Assembly (NCBI GenBank): GCA_016926805.1
Contig: JAFGNV010000140.1
Location: forward strand, 1-35,787
Direction: 5' to 3'
DNA: 35,787 nt
Origin: Anaerolineae bacterium
GTDB lineage: Bacteria > Chloroflexota > Anaerolineae > 4572-78 > J111
Below the pieces are notes generated by a model. That model made no database searches and was not told where the DNA came from. It saw nothing but the letters and a program-made list of their open reading frames with translations. Position numbers and translations under genes: made by a program. Shown piece after piece: positions 8,319 to 16,375 of the stretch (the stretch's first letter is position 1; every line of letters begins with the position of its first letter).

Positions 8319-8528
8319 TTACTCCTTGTTGTTCAAATGTAAGTCGGTGCCTTTTTGCTCACTCTTTTCCAGCAAAAAAGCAAATAACTCCGGCAGGCCG
8401 GCAAACACCCGGCGCTCGCCGGTGTGCGGGCTTTCGATGGCGGCCCGCCAGACCGGGCCGTTTTCGCTCTGTCCGGCCTGCCACAGCCGCAGCATATAGG
8501 CCAGATAAATAGATTGCTGGGGGGGCAT
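8319..8528 (-). CDS. Small conserved protein (PVWRAxxESPHTGER family)
   Basis: 69 residues, ATG start. The sequence has a helical start with LRLWQAGQ, a strand GPVWRAAIESPHTGERRVFA and a helix LPELFAFLLEK. Small proteins with this W-[QR].G...PVWRA..E.P.TGER..F..L..L..FL pattern recur in Chloroflexota (from memory) and have no assigned function. That it is a real gene, not a shadow, is supported by the decayed second copy at 3530-3631, by its stop lying 4 bp from the next ATG, and by the downstream ribosome-binding site being embedded in it. It is the first gene of the beta-helix operon and is divergent from the SARP-like regulator. It may be a small adaptor or regulator, but this is unproven. 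Confidence 0.75.
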   Translation of the reverse strand: MPPQQSIYLAYMLRLWQAGQSENGPVWRAAIESPHTGERRVFAGLPELFAFLLEKSEQKGTDLHLNNKE

Positions 8529-8555
8529 TGGAGTCTCTCAAAAATTGTTTCCAGC

Positions 8556-8564
8556 AGTGTATCA
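8556..8564 (-). promoter_or_regulatory. Possible extended -10 for the small-ORF/beta-helix operon
   Basis: On the minus strand TGATACACT (extended -10 TGn plus TACACT, 4/6) lies 28 bp upstream of the ATG at 8528. No convincing -35 box is present, so support is weak. If correct, the divergent promoters here and at 8622-8651 are about 60 bp apart and could share regulation. Confidence 0.3.
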
Positions 8565-8621
8565 TTTAAACGTGCGCTAACCGTGCGGAGTCTGGGTGCT
8601 GAAAGGGCTGAATCGAAAAAA

Positions 8622-8651
8622 TTGGCAAGTGATGCTGCAAACATATATAAT
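8622..8651 (+). promoter_or_regulatory. Promoter of the SARP-like regulator gene
   Basis: TTGGCA (8622-8627), an 18-bp spacer and a perfect TATAAT (8646-8651). The predicted transcript begins near 8658, about 36 nt before the ATG at 8694. This supports the downstream start and argues against the longer open frame that begins at 8424. Confidence 0.65.
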
Positions 8652-8693
8652 AGAAGGCGATTAGAGTTTTTAAGTGCGATTGGATTGAGGTTG

Positions 8694-11600
8694 ATGGGTT
8701 GTCTTTCGATATCATTATTGGGGCCGCCGCAGGTGGTTTTGGCAGGTGAGCCGGTGGCCTGGCAGGGCGGCTCCAAAATTCTGGGGCTGCTGGCTTACCT
8801 GGCGGCAGAAGCGGAGCGCGCCCACAACCGGGAATTTTTAGCCGGGCTGCTGTGGCCCAACCGTCCGGACCGGGCGGCGTTAAGCAGCCTGCGTTATGCC
8901 CTCTCTAATCTGCGAAGCGTTATTGGCGACCGAACCGCCGAGCCGCCCTTTTTATTGATTTCCCGCGAGACTATTCAACTGAATCCCCAGGCCAACATTG
9001 AGGTTGATGCGCAAACCTTTATCCGCGTTCTGACCCAATTGCCGCAGGTGGTGCAGAGCGTTGAGGGATCTATTGAGTTGCTGGAAAGCACCCTGACCCT
9101 GTACCGGGGCGAGTTTTTGGCCGGTTTTGGCCTGGACGATAGCCCGTCCTTTGAAGAGTGGTTGTTGTTCACCCGCGAACAGTTGACGCGGCAGGCTGCT
9201 TTAGCTACGCGCCGCCTATCGGAACTGTTTGAAACGCAGGGTGACACTGAGCAAGCTCAAAACTATGTTCGCCGCCAGCTTCAGCTTGAACCGTGGAACG
9301 AAGAGGCGCACCGGCGCTTGATGCAATTGCTGGCCCTGGCCGGAGACCGGAGTGCGGCTCTGGCCCAGTACGAAGCCTGTCGCCGTTTTTTGGAAACTGA
9401 ATGGGGCGTTGCGCCTGCGCCGGAAACCGTCAGCCTGGCCACAGAAATTTGGCAGGGACGCGGGCAACTATTCTCTCCTCCACCAGCAAGGCAGACCACA
9501 GAAAAATTACCCGACTGCGTAGGCCGAGAGGCGGAACTGGCCAAACTGCAAAACGCGCTTGATGCGGTCCAAACCGGGCAAGGGCAAGTGATCTTCGTCA
9601 CCGGTGAGGCGGGCAGCGGCAAAACCACCCTGCTGCACGAGTTTGCCTGCCGGGCGATGGCCGGCAGCCACGACGTAGTGGTGGCCGGCGGCCAGTGCAG
9701 CGCCTATGGCGGGCAGGGTGTGCCCTATCTACCGTTTCGGGAAATTGTGCAAATGCTCAGTGGGGATATTGAAGCCAAACGGGCCGGTGGTCTAATCACT
9801 CCGGAGCATAGCCGTCGCTTGTGGGAGTTCCTGCCCCAGGTAGTGCAAGCCCTGGCCGAAGATGGGCCGGGGCTGGCCGCCCACTTTGTATCGGGTGAAG
9901 CCCTGGCCGCCCACCTTGAGGCCTTTGCTGCCGGAGGAGCGGCCTGGGCGCAACGTTTTGTCCCCTGGCCCCCGGCACCGCTTAAGTCAAACCTTGCCCC
10001 CACCGACCTATTTGAGCAGTTAACCCGCGTGTTGCGCCGGTTGGCCCAACAGCGCCGGCTGGTCTTGCTGCTGGATGACTTGCATTGGACGGATGCCGGT
10101 TCGGTCAGCTTGTTGTTTCACCTGGGGCAACATCTGGCCGGCAGCCGTATTTTCCTGGTGGGTGCCTACCGCCCCAGCCAATTGATCGCGTCCTCGCCCG
10201 ATACCCGGCACCCGCTGGCGCCGGTCATCAATGAATTTCAACGCCGGTTTGGGGAGATTCGTCTTGATCTGGACGGGGCTACCGACCTTTCGTTTGTAGA
10301 TGCGTTACTGGACCGGGAACCGAACCGGCTGGGAACCACATTTCGACAAACTTTATACAATCATACCGGCGGGAATCCGCTTTTTACCCTGGAACTCCTG
10401 CGCGAAATGCGGAACCGCGGCGAGCTAAAGCCGGACGAAACCGGGCGATGGGTCGACACCCGGCCCGATTGGACCCATCTGCCGGCCCGGGTTGAAGCCG
10501 TTATTACTGAACGGATCAACCGGCTGTCTCCTGATTGGCAGGAAATGCTGAACATCGCCAGTGTAGAGGGGGTGGAATTCAACGCCGAGGTGGTGGCGCA
10601 AGTGCAGGACGTTAATGCGGCCCAGGTCAGAAACGATCTCAGCGGGCCGTTGAGTCAACAACATAACCTGGTGCGAGCGGTCAGAGTAGATTGGGTAGGC
10701 AAACAGCGTCTTTCCCGGTATCGTTTTGCCCATCACCTTTTTCAGACATATCTCTACCAACGACAGGACCCGGTAAAACGAGCCGAGCGGCATCACCGGG
10801 TAGGATTGAAATTGGCCGAACAGTATGCCGGACACCCGGCTAAGTTGGCCGATCTGGCGACTGCTCTGGCCTGGCATTTTGAAGCCGCCGGCCAGATTGA
10901 CCGGGCGATTTCCTATCTGCTTCGAGCCGGGCAAGAGGCGCAGCGGCTGGCGGCCCCGGCTGAAGCCATAGCCTTTTACCGGCGCGGGCTGGCCTTACTG
11001 GCGCAGCAACCGCCTTCGGCAGAACGCGACCGGCGCGAATTGGAATTGCTGGTGGGGCTTGAGGCTTCCATTTTTACCGAAAAAGGCTGGGGGGTACCGG
11101 AAAGCGGGGAAATTTTGCAACGGGCCTACGCGCTGGGCCAAAAATTGGGTGAAGGCCCGTTAATGCTGCCCGTATTGCAGGCGCTGGCTAACGTGACCAA
11201 CGCCCGCGCCGACCACCGGCAGGCCCTGACCTTTGCCCAACAATTATTGGCTTTGGCCGAACGGTTGAATCACCCGGTTTACCAGGCTATTGGACATAGA
11301 ATGGTGGGTATCAGCCACTTCTTTTTTGGTGATTACCCAACGGCGCGAACCCATTTGGAAAAGAGCATTGCCCTTTACCCTTCTCACGAAAACGAGGTCG
11401 ATTTACCTATTCCCGCCGGCCGGGAAGAAGCAATTTTTTCCTGGATGTGGTTGCCCCAAATTTTTTTATTGCTGGGCTATCCTGAACAGGCGGTGGCCTA
11501 CAGCCGACAAACATTGGCGCAGGCCCGGGCCTTGGATCGCACGTATCCCCGGATCATCACCTCGATTGTTGCCGGTGCTATTTTTTACACTGTCGGCAAT

Positions 11601-12266
11601 TGCCCGCAAGAAACTGTAGCTCATGCCGAACAGGCCCTGGCCATGTTGGAAGATAACCCGTCAAGCGGTTATCACGGCTGGGCAACATTTTACCACGGGT
11701 GGGGTTTGGCCGGGCTGGGAGAACCGGAAACCGGCCTGCCGCTAATGACCACCGGACTGGCCCAACTACAAAACGCCGGCACTCAGGCTTCGATGGTGCA
11801 TCTCTATACGCTACTGGCAGAAGTTTACGGCCAACTCAAGCAATTTGACCGGGGACTGGAACTTTTGGCCGAGGCCTTGAACCTGTCGGAACAGACCGGG
11901 GCGCGCTCTTTTCTGGCCGAAATATACCGGGGGAGAGGCGAGCTATTGGTAAAGCAGGGTATCGAGCGTGCGGCGGAAAGTCTGTTTAAGCAAGCCATTG
12001 ATGTAGCCCGGCAACAGCAGTTACGGTTATGGGAGCTGCGGGCCACTGTCAGCCTGGCCCGGCTTCAGCAAAAACAAGGCCGGGTTGCCGAAACCCGAGA
12101 ACGTTTGGCCGCCATCTCCGGTTGGTTCACCGAAGGTTTTGACATGCCGGATTTGCAGGAAGCCAGGTTTTTGCTTGAAGGAATGTCTTCTGACCCGAAC
12201 GAGTCCGAACCAAAAAGGATTTTTACCACAAAGTGCTCCAAGGATACCAAAGAATCTTTGCCGTAA
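8694..12266 (+). CDS. SARP-like transcriptional regulator: winged helix, BTAD, AAA ATPase, TPR
   Basis: 1190 residues from the ATG at 8694; the frame is open from 8424, but the promoter at 8622-8651 and the domain start favour 8694. Residues ~1-95 form an OmpR-type winged helix (SISLLGPPQVVLAGEPV, then LLAYLAAE and LSSLRYALSNLR). Residues ~125-265 are the BTAD helical domain (LYRGEFLAGFGLDDSPSFEE, then RRQLQLEPWNEEAHRRLMQL). An AAA_16-type NTPase follows, with Walker A GEAGSGKTTLL at ~304-314 and Walker B VLLLDDLHWTD at ~455-465. The C-terminal half is TPR-like helices. Such proteins are cytoplasmic ATP-dependent regulators related to AfsR/MalT-STAND activators. Being divergent from the beta-helix operon, it may control that operon (inference). 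The last ~20 codons look repeat-derived. Confidence 0.85.
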   Translation: MGCLSISLLGPPQVVLAGEPVAWQGGSKILGLLAYLAAEAERAHNREFLAGLLWPNRPDRAALSSLRYALSNLRSVIGDRTAEPPFLLISRETIQLNPQANIEVDAQTFIRVLTQLPQVVQSVEGSIELLESTLTLYRGEFLAGFGLDDSPSFEEWLLFTREQLTRQAALATRRLSELFETQGDTEQAQNYVRRQLQLEPWNEEAHRRLMQLLALAGDRSAALAQYEACRRFLETEWGVAPAPETVSLATEIWQGRGQLFSPPPARQTTEKLPDCVGREAELAKLQNALDAVQTGQGQVIFVTGEAGSGKTTLLHEFACRAMAGSHDVVVAGGQCSAYGGQGVPYLPFREIVQMLSGDIEAKRAGGLITPEHSRRLWEFLPQVVQALAEDGPGLAAHFVSGEALAAHLEAFAAGGAAWAQRFVPWPPAPLKSNLAPTDLFEQLTRVLRRLAQQRRLVLLLDDLHWTDAGSVSLLFHLGQHLAGSRIFLVGAYRPSQLIASSPDTRHPLAPVINEFQRRFGEIRLDLDGATDLSFVDALLDREPNRLGTTFRQTLYNHTGGNPLFTLELLREMRNRGELKPDETGRWVDTRPDWTHLPARVEAVITERINRLSPDWQEMLNIASVEGVEFNAEVVAQVQDVNAAQVRNDLSGPLSQQHNLVRAVRVDWVGKQRLSRYRFAHHLFQTYLYQRQDPVKRAERHHRVGLKLAEQYAGHPAKLADLATALAWHFEAAGQIDRAISYLLRAGQEAQRLAAPAEAIAFYRRGLALLAQQPPSAERDRRELELLVGLEASIFTEKGWGVPESGEILQRAYALGQKLGEGPLMLPVLQALANVTNARADHRQALTFAQQLLALAERLNHPVYQAIGHRMVGISHFFFGDYPTARTHLEKSIALYPSHENEVDLPIPAGREEAIFSWMWLPQIFLLLGYPEQAVAYSRQTLAQARALDRTYPRIITSIVAGAIFYTVGNCPQETVAHAEQALAMLEDNPSSGYHGWATFYHGWGLAGLGEPETGLPLMTTGLAQLQNAGTQASMVHLYTLLAEVYGQLKQFDRGLELLAEALNLSEQTGARSFLAEIYRGRGELLVKQGIERAAESLFKQAIDVARQQQLRLWELRATVSLARLQQKQGRVAETRERLAAISGWFTEGFDMPDLQEARFLLEGMSSDPNESEPKRIFTTKCSKDTKESLP

Positions 12267-12278
12267 TCCGCCGATACC

Positions 12279-12307
12279 TTGTCTCCAAACCCCGGCTATG
12301 CTACAAT
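12279..12307 (+). promoter_or_regulatory. Promoter with extended -10 for the methyltransferase gene
   Basis: TTGTCT (12279-12284), a 17-bp spacer ending in TGC, and TACAAT (12302-12307). The TGnTACAAT extended -10 is identical to the one upstream of the GNAT gene (minus strand, 32156-32164). The transcript would start near 12314, giving an ~86-nt leader before the GTG at 12400. Confidence 0.55.
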
Positions 12308-12399
12308 GAACTACGGGCGCACCCAATCCGTTAGATGTTTCCGTTTTATTTATGGTAAACGTTCCCATACCTGAAAATAGGGGGATGAGAGAAAAGTAA

Positions 12400-13170
12400 G
12401 TGGGCAAGAATACGTCGTCAAATGCTTGTTTCGGCCTTGATGCTGTTTTCGAGGTCGATGACTATATGTATGTCTACCGTGATGACCTGACCGACGAACG
12501 TTCCGACGCCGAGGTCGCTTTGTGGGTGACGTCGCTCGAACTTGACTCCCCCATGAAAATCCTTGATCTGGCCTGCGGGTTCGGACGACACGCCAACCGT
12601 TTGGCCGCGCTTGGCCATTCCATAACCGGGGTGGATTTTATGCCCGGTTTCCTGGAGCTTGCCCGCCAGCAGGCAACTCAAATGGGGTTGCAGGTGGACT
12701 ACCGGCAAGGTGACATGCGCCAGCTTAGCTTTATGGAGGAATTCGATCGGGTGGTGCTATTGTTCACCAGTTTTGGCTACTTTGATGATGACGAGAACGT
12801 GCAGGTGCTGGAGAGCGTGGCGCGGGCACTCAAGCCCGGCGGGTTGCTGGGGTTCGACATCCCCAACCGCGATGTTGTGGTAAAGGATCTTCCCTCCTGC
12901 CACGTAGTTGACAAGGACGGCGACTTGATGATTAACCGTCTTTCCTTTGATGCGCTCACCGGACGTTTTCATAACCGGCGCATTGTCATTCGGGATGGAA
13001 TCAGAAAAGACAAGCCCTTCTCCATCCGGTTGTATAACGCCACAGAAATCCGAGACTTGCTAAAGAGAGTGTGCCTGGAGATTCACAAAATATTAGGTAA
13101 TGGCGGCCAGCCGTTATCGGCTGATTCGTCAAGAATGGTGGTTGTGGCCAGAAAGCCGTTGCGAACCTGA
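12400..13170 (+). CDS. SAM-dependent class I methyltransferase
   Basis: 256 residues; the GTG start is the only reasonable start before the fold, since the ATG at 12385 is in another frame and stops at once. The Rossmann SAM-binding motif I is KILDLACGFGRHANRLAALG at ~53-72, followed by the acidic motif GVDFMPGFLELARQQ (~78-92) and the motif with GDMRQLSF. The post-motif DRVVLLFTSFGYF and the ALKPGGLLGFDIPN loop are typical of the Methyltransf_25/11 group. The C-terminal third (about residues 170-256) probably forms the substrate cap; the substrate cannot be inferred. It has its own likely promoter (12279-12307) and is followed by yjbQ 208 bp later, which also appears to have its own promoter. 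Confidence 0.8.
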   Translation: MGKNTSSNACFGLDAVFEVDDYMYVYRDDLTDERSDAEVALWVTSLELDSPMKILDLACGFGRHANRLAALGHSITGVDFMPGFLELARQQATQMGLQVDYRQGDMRQLSFMEEFDRVVLLFTSFGYFDDDENVQVLESVARALKPGGLLGFDIPNRDVVVKDLPSCHVVDKDGDLMINRLSFDALTGRFHNRRIVIRDGIRKDKPFSIRLYNATEIRDLLKRVCLEIHKILGNGGQPLSADSSRMVVVARKPLRT

Positions 13171-13208
13171 GATGTTGTTTTCAAATCGGGCATCGCTCAA
13201 AAAAGTGC

Positions 13209-13237
13209 TTGCGTCTGATTACCTGCCCCTATATTAT
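13209..13237 (+). promoter_or_regulatory. Candidate promoter for yjbQ
   Basis: TTGCGT (13209-13214), 17 bp, TATTAT (13232-13237). The -35 is weak (3/6) and the -10 good (5/6). The region between 13215 and 13280 also carries a 9-bp inverted repeat, CTGATTACC/GGTAATCAG (13215-13223 and 13272-13280), which would flank the start point near 13244 and could be an operator or leader stem. No TPP riboswitch consensus was recognised. Confidence 0.4.
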
Positions 13238-13378
13238 TTAACCTCATCTTGCCGGAGAAAGTTTTAGTAAGGGTAATCAGTCTGGCCAACCCGGCGGCGA
13301 GTGAACTACATCCTGGGGAAAAAACCAGCAGGTAGCGGTTTGGAACTTGCCGCAAACCCAAAGGAGAATATCCATTTC

Positions 13379-13798
13379 ATGAAAAGTTATCGCGAAGAAT
13401 TGTGGTTTAATGTACCGGGTCGCCGGGCCTTTATCAATATCACGCCCGAGGTGGCAGCGTGTTTACAGAAAAGCGGGATCAAAGAAGGTCTGGCGTTGGT
13501 CAATGCGATGCACATTACGGCCTCGGTGTTTATCAATGATGATGAACGTGGCCTGCATGATGATTACGAAAAATGGTTGGAGGAACTGGCGCCGCATGAA
13601 CCAGTTAGCCAGTATCGCCACAACCGCACCGGCGAGGATAACGCCGATGCCCACCTCAAACGCCAGATCATGGGGCGTGAAGTGGTGGTGGCAGTAACCG
13701 ACGGTCGCCTGGATTTTGGCCCCTGGGAGCAGATTTTTTACGGCGAGTTTGATGGGGAGCGCCGCAAGCGAGTGTTGGTAAAGATCATCGGCGAGTAA
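13379..13798 (+). CDS. yjbQ: YjbQ / UPF0047 family protein
   Basis: 139 residues from the ATG at 13379, chosen because AAAGGAGA (13360-13367) precedes it and because the UPF0047 fold starts at the [11 protein letters not shown] strand; 26 extra upstream codons do not resemble the family. Conserved features are [20 protein letters not shown], the [20 protein letters not shown] segment with its metal-type His, and the C-terminal [19 protein letters not shown]. The length matches the usual 132-140. Members of this family show weak thiamine-phosphate-synthase-like activity in E. coli, and the physiological role is uncertain. It is monocistronic and followed 3 bp later by a strong terminator. Confidence 0.85.
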   Translation: MKSYREELWFNVPGRRAFINITPEVAACLQKSGIKEGLALVNAMHITASVFINDDERGLHDDYEKWLEELAPHEPVSQYRHNRTGEDNADAHLKRQIMGREVVVAVTDGRLDFGPWEQIFYGEFDGERRKRVLVKIIGE

Positions 13799-13801
13799 AT
13801 A

Positions 13802-13838
13802 AAACGCCCGATTTGGCTGTCGGGCGTTTGGTTTTTTT
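13802..13838. terminator. Intrinsic terminator, probably bidirectional
   Basis: AAACGCCCGA (13802-13811) pairs perfectly with TCGGGCGTTT (13820-13829), with an 8-nt loop and GGTTTTTTT after it on the plus strand. On the minus strand the stem is followed by TTTTATTT. It ends yjbQ (+) and can also serve the convergent operon ending at 13850 (-). Confidence 0.85.
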
Positions 13839-13849
13839 GCCAAAAAAAA

Positions 13850-16330
13850 TCATTCAGCCCCTTGCCGGGGTATATTGGCCAGGTAAAGGTTGTTGCTGTC
13901 CAAAATATACAACCGCCCCCCCAATTCATCCACGTAAATATCCTGCAAATCGGCAAAGGAAACCGCCTCGCCCTCACGGGGCTTGAACTGGCGGACAAAG
14001 CGGCCGTCCTTTTCTAATTGCACAATACGCCGGTTACCGGCGTCGGCCACATACAAGTATTGCACTTCCTCATCCGGGGCGGTGAAAACGGAGATGGGGT
14101 TTTTGAATGGCCGGTCCAAACCCGACATATTGAACTCAACCGGTTGGCCACCTTCAAACTTACTTAAACGCCCGTCTCCAAATAATACATACACCGCCCC
14201 ATCAATGGCCAGGTCAACCGCCTTGGACAGGTCAACCGGCTGGTCATCTGGAAAGTAATTTTCGGGGGGGGCGCTGTAGCCATCGGTGGTAGGCAGGTAG
14301 CGCAGCAGCCGGTTGGCCTGGGGATCAAGAATATAAAAATTGCCAAAATAGCTCGATACAGCCACGGGCAAGGTCATCAACTCGCCTCCGGCCAGGGCCG
14401 CGGTGGTAATGTCCCAATTGGGATCGAATTCCAGCAAGCCGGTGGTATTCAAAATCACCAAATCACTGGTCTGGCGATTGCCTCCGGCAGGCATCCAGAC
14501 CATATCCAGCAGGTCGGCCACCGTCACCCCTTCGACCGCCTGCCCGCGCGAAGTCAACACCAACGTTTCTTCATCGTTTGGCAGCAACGCTTCACCCAGG
14601 TCATCCAGTTGGTGATGAAAGATGCGGTCGCTGCCGCTATCCAGCACATAAACTTCGACCCCTTGCACCACTATCCGTTTTAACTTTGTGCCTGCATCGG
14701 CATACTGATAGAGTTGCGGCATATAGTAAAGCCGCTGAACATTGCCAACTTCATCGGCCATAGTGGCCATTTGTTGGCGTAGTTCAGCAATCTCCGGTTG
14801 GCCCACTTTGATAGTTTCGGCTTCAACCAGCGCGGTCTCGGCCTCCTCCATCAGACTCACGGCCGTGCCGGGGTCCGTAGTGGCAATAGCTTGGGCCTGC
14901 TGGAACTTATTTTGGGCTGTCGTGACAAAGCCGGTATATTCAGCTTCGATCATGCGCCCTTTTTGTAAATATCTAACCCCTACCACAATGGCTACCAGAA
15001 AGGGGAGAGCAATAGCAATGTTGCGCAACAAGGTCCACGGAATGGGTGAGGATTGGTGTCGATATACGTGGGCGCCGGCCTGGCGCGAAGGATACCCGCC
15101 GGAACGCGGCAACACCAAAGCCAGAATATTTTTCAGGCCGGTACCCAGCAACGTCACCAGAATCAGTAAACTGGTCCCTATCCAGCGCAAGATCATACTT
15201 GCCGGTGAAGGCTGCCGGCGCCGCCACTGGGGTCGGTAGTTTGCTTCTTGCGCTACCGAAGCCATCACTCTGGCGTCCTGGCCCAGCCGGTAATCTAGGT
15301 CATAATACGTCTCAGGTATCGACTCATCTTGGCTGAATTGGGCTTCAGACTCCATCGATTGGGCTGGCGGTTGGCCGTTTCTCGTTTTGGGTTTACGGCC
15401 AACCGGGGCTGTTTGTGGTTGCGCTTTGGCCGATCGGTTGGGGAAGAGGGTCGCCGCCATCGGTTCCGATACGGGGCGTGGTTCGATAATCGCTTCGGCT
15501 ACCGGCATGGTCGGGGTGGCCGTGGCGGCCTGCCGACGGCCAAAAAACCGGCTCAACTGGGCCGGCGCGCCTTTTTTCAAAACGCCGGGGGTATTTTGTT
15601 TTAATACATCAAAAGCCGACGGTTCCGCCTCGGCAATCGACAGAACCAGGGCCGAACAATTGCTGGCCTGGGCCACTTTGCCCAATCTTTTAACCGTGGC
15701 TTTCACATGGTGTGGATCAGCCGATCTGAGGACATCGTCTAATGGTAACTGGCCGGCCAGACGGCTGTCGGCCAGAATCAGCATATCGTTTGGGCTAACG
15801 CGCAGATGGTGCAAATTGGGTTCAACCACCGCCCGGGCGCCCAAAGCCGGGGCATCGTGCTTTGGCGCCAGGGCGTCATCCAACCACGTCGAGTGAGTTG
15901 GATAGCGACGGATATAGCCACTCAATAGCGCAAACATGGCGGCGGGGCCAATTTGGGCCACAAAGGCATCTTTGTCGCGCACCACCACCGCCACCACCCC
16001 GGCCACAACTCGCTGGTCGGCTCTGGCCTGATGGTTGTGACGGTAAAGCTGGTCACTGGCTGCCTGCAAGGCGCGACGCAGGCTGGCCGTAATCGAACCA
16101 CGGGCCAGGTAATAGGCATCGCGAATGGTTTCGGCCAGTTGTTGTTCTAGGTCGTCCCGGTTAGATACTGGACCACGCGCTTCGGTTAACACAAACAAAT
16201 CACCCTTGCCTGCGCCGGGCGCGTCCGCCGATTTTGGTTCGCGCACGGCCACCTGGTTGGGCGCATCGCCACGCCAGCTGCCTCCCGCAATACTCAGTTG
16301 GCCAATAACGGTTTTTATCTCGGCGGCCAT
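13850..16330 (-). CDS. PP2C-like (degenerate) – TM – NHL-type beta-propeller fusion protein
   Basis: 826 residues; ATG with a perfect AAGGAGGT (16337-16344). Residues ~1-240 resemble a PP2C-type phosphatase fold: GDLFVLTEARG where PP2Cs have the first Asp-Gly motif, then an RVVAGVVAVVVRDKDAFVAQ strand leading to IGPAAMFALLSG where the usual 'vGDSR.y' lies, and VSPNDMLILADSRLAG where 'gD..ll.SDG' lies. The usual metal-binding Asp residues are therefore largely replaced. Residues ~240-375 are a Pro/Gln-rich linker. Two hydrophobic segments lie near 377-400 and 425-445, then a coiled-coil (AQNKFQQAQAIATTDPGTAV) and a C-terminal propeller with NHL-like blades (VFTAPDEEVQYLYVADAGNR, then RIVQLEKDG). 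It is the third gene of the xpt-guaA operon, 45 bp after guaA. It may be a sensor or scaffold. Confidence 0.7.
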   Translation of the reverse strand: MAAEIKTVIGQLSIAGGSWRGDAPNQVAVREPKSADAPGAGKGDLFVLTEARGPVSNRDDLEQQLAETIRDAYYLARGSITASLRRALQAASDQLYRHNHQARADQRVVAGVVAVVVRDKDAFVAQIGPAAMFALLSGYIRRYPTHSTWLDDALAPKHDAPALGARAVVEPNLHHLRVSPNDMLILADSRLAGQLPLDDVLRSADPHHVKATVKRLGKVAQASNCSALVLSIAEAEPSAFDVLKQNTPGVLKKGAPAQLSRFFGRRQAATATPTMPVAEAIIEPRPVSEPMAATLFPNRSAKAQPQTAPVGRKPKTRNGQPPAQSMESEAQFSQDESIPETYYDLDYRLGQDARVMASVAQEANYRPQWRRRQPSPASMILRWIGTSLLILVTLLGTGLKNILALVLPRSGGYPSRQAGAHVYRHQSSPIPWTLLRNIAIALPFLVAIVVGVRYLQKGRMIEAEYTGFVTTAQNKFQQAQAIATTDPGTAVSLMEEAETALVEAETIKVGQPEIAELRQQMATMADEVGNVQRLYYMPQLYQYADAGTKLKRIVVQGVEVYVLDSGSDRIFHHQLDDLGEALLPNDEETLVLTSRGQAVEGVTVADLLDMVWMPAGGNRQTSDLVILNTTGLLEFDPNWDITTAALAGGELMTLPVAVSSYFGNFYILDPQANRLLRYLPTTDGYSAPPENYFPDDQPVDLSKAVDLAIDGAVYVLFGDGRLSKFEGGQPVEFNMSGLDRPFKNPISVFTAPDEEVQYLYVADAGNRRIVQLEKDGRFVRQFKPREGEAVSFADLQDIYVDELGGRLYILDSNNLYLANIPRQGAE

Positions 16331-16375
16331 AGGATTACCTCCTTATCTCTCCAGAAAACCTGGCCGGATAGACTT

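Noticed and set aside
8424-8693. 90-codon N-terminal extension of the SARP-like regulator
   Set aside because: It would overlap the small-ORF gene and contains the promoter TTGGCA-18-TATAAT; the winged-helix domain starts only after 8694.
11290-11619. 109-codon open frame inside the regulator gene
   Set aside because: Out-of-frame shadow of the TPR region.
13171-13378. TPP riboswitch in front of yjbQ
   Set aside because: No CUGAGA or GAACCUGAUC-type element was found; only a CTGATTACC dyad is present.
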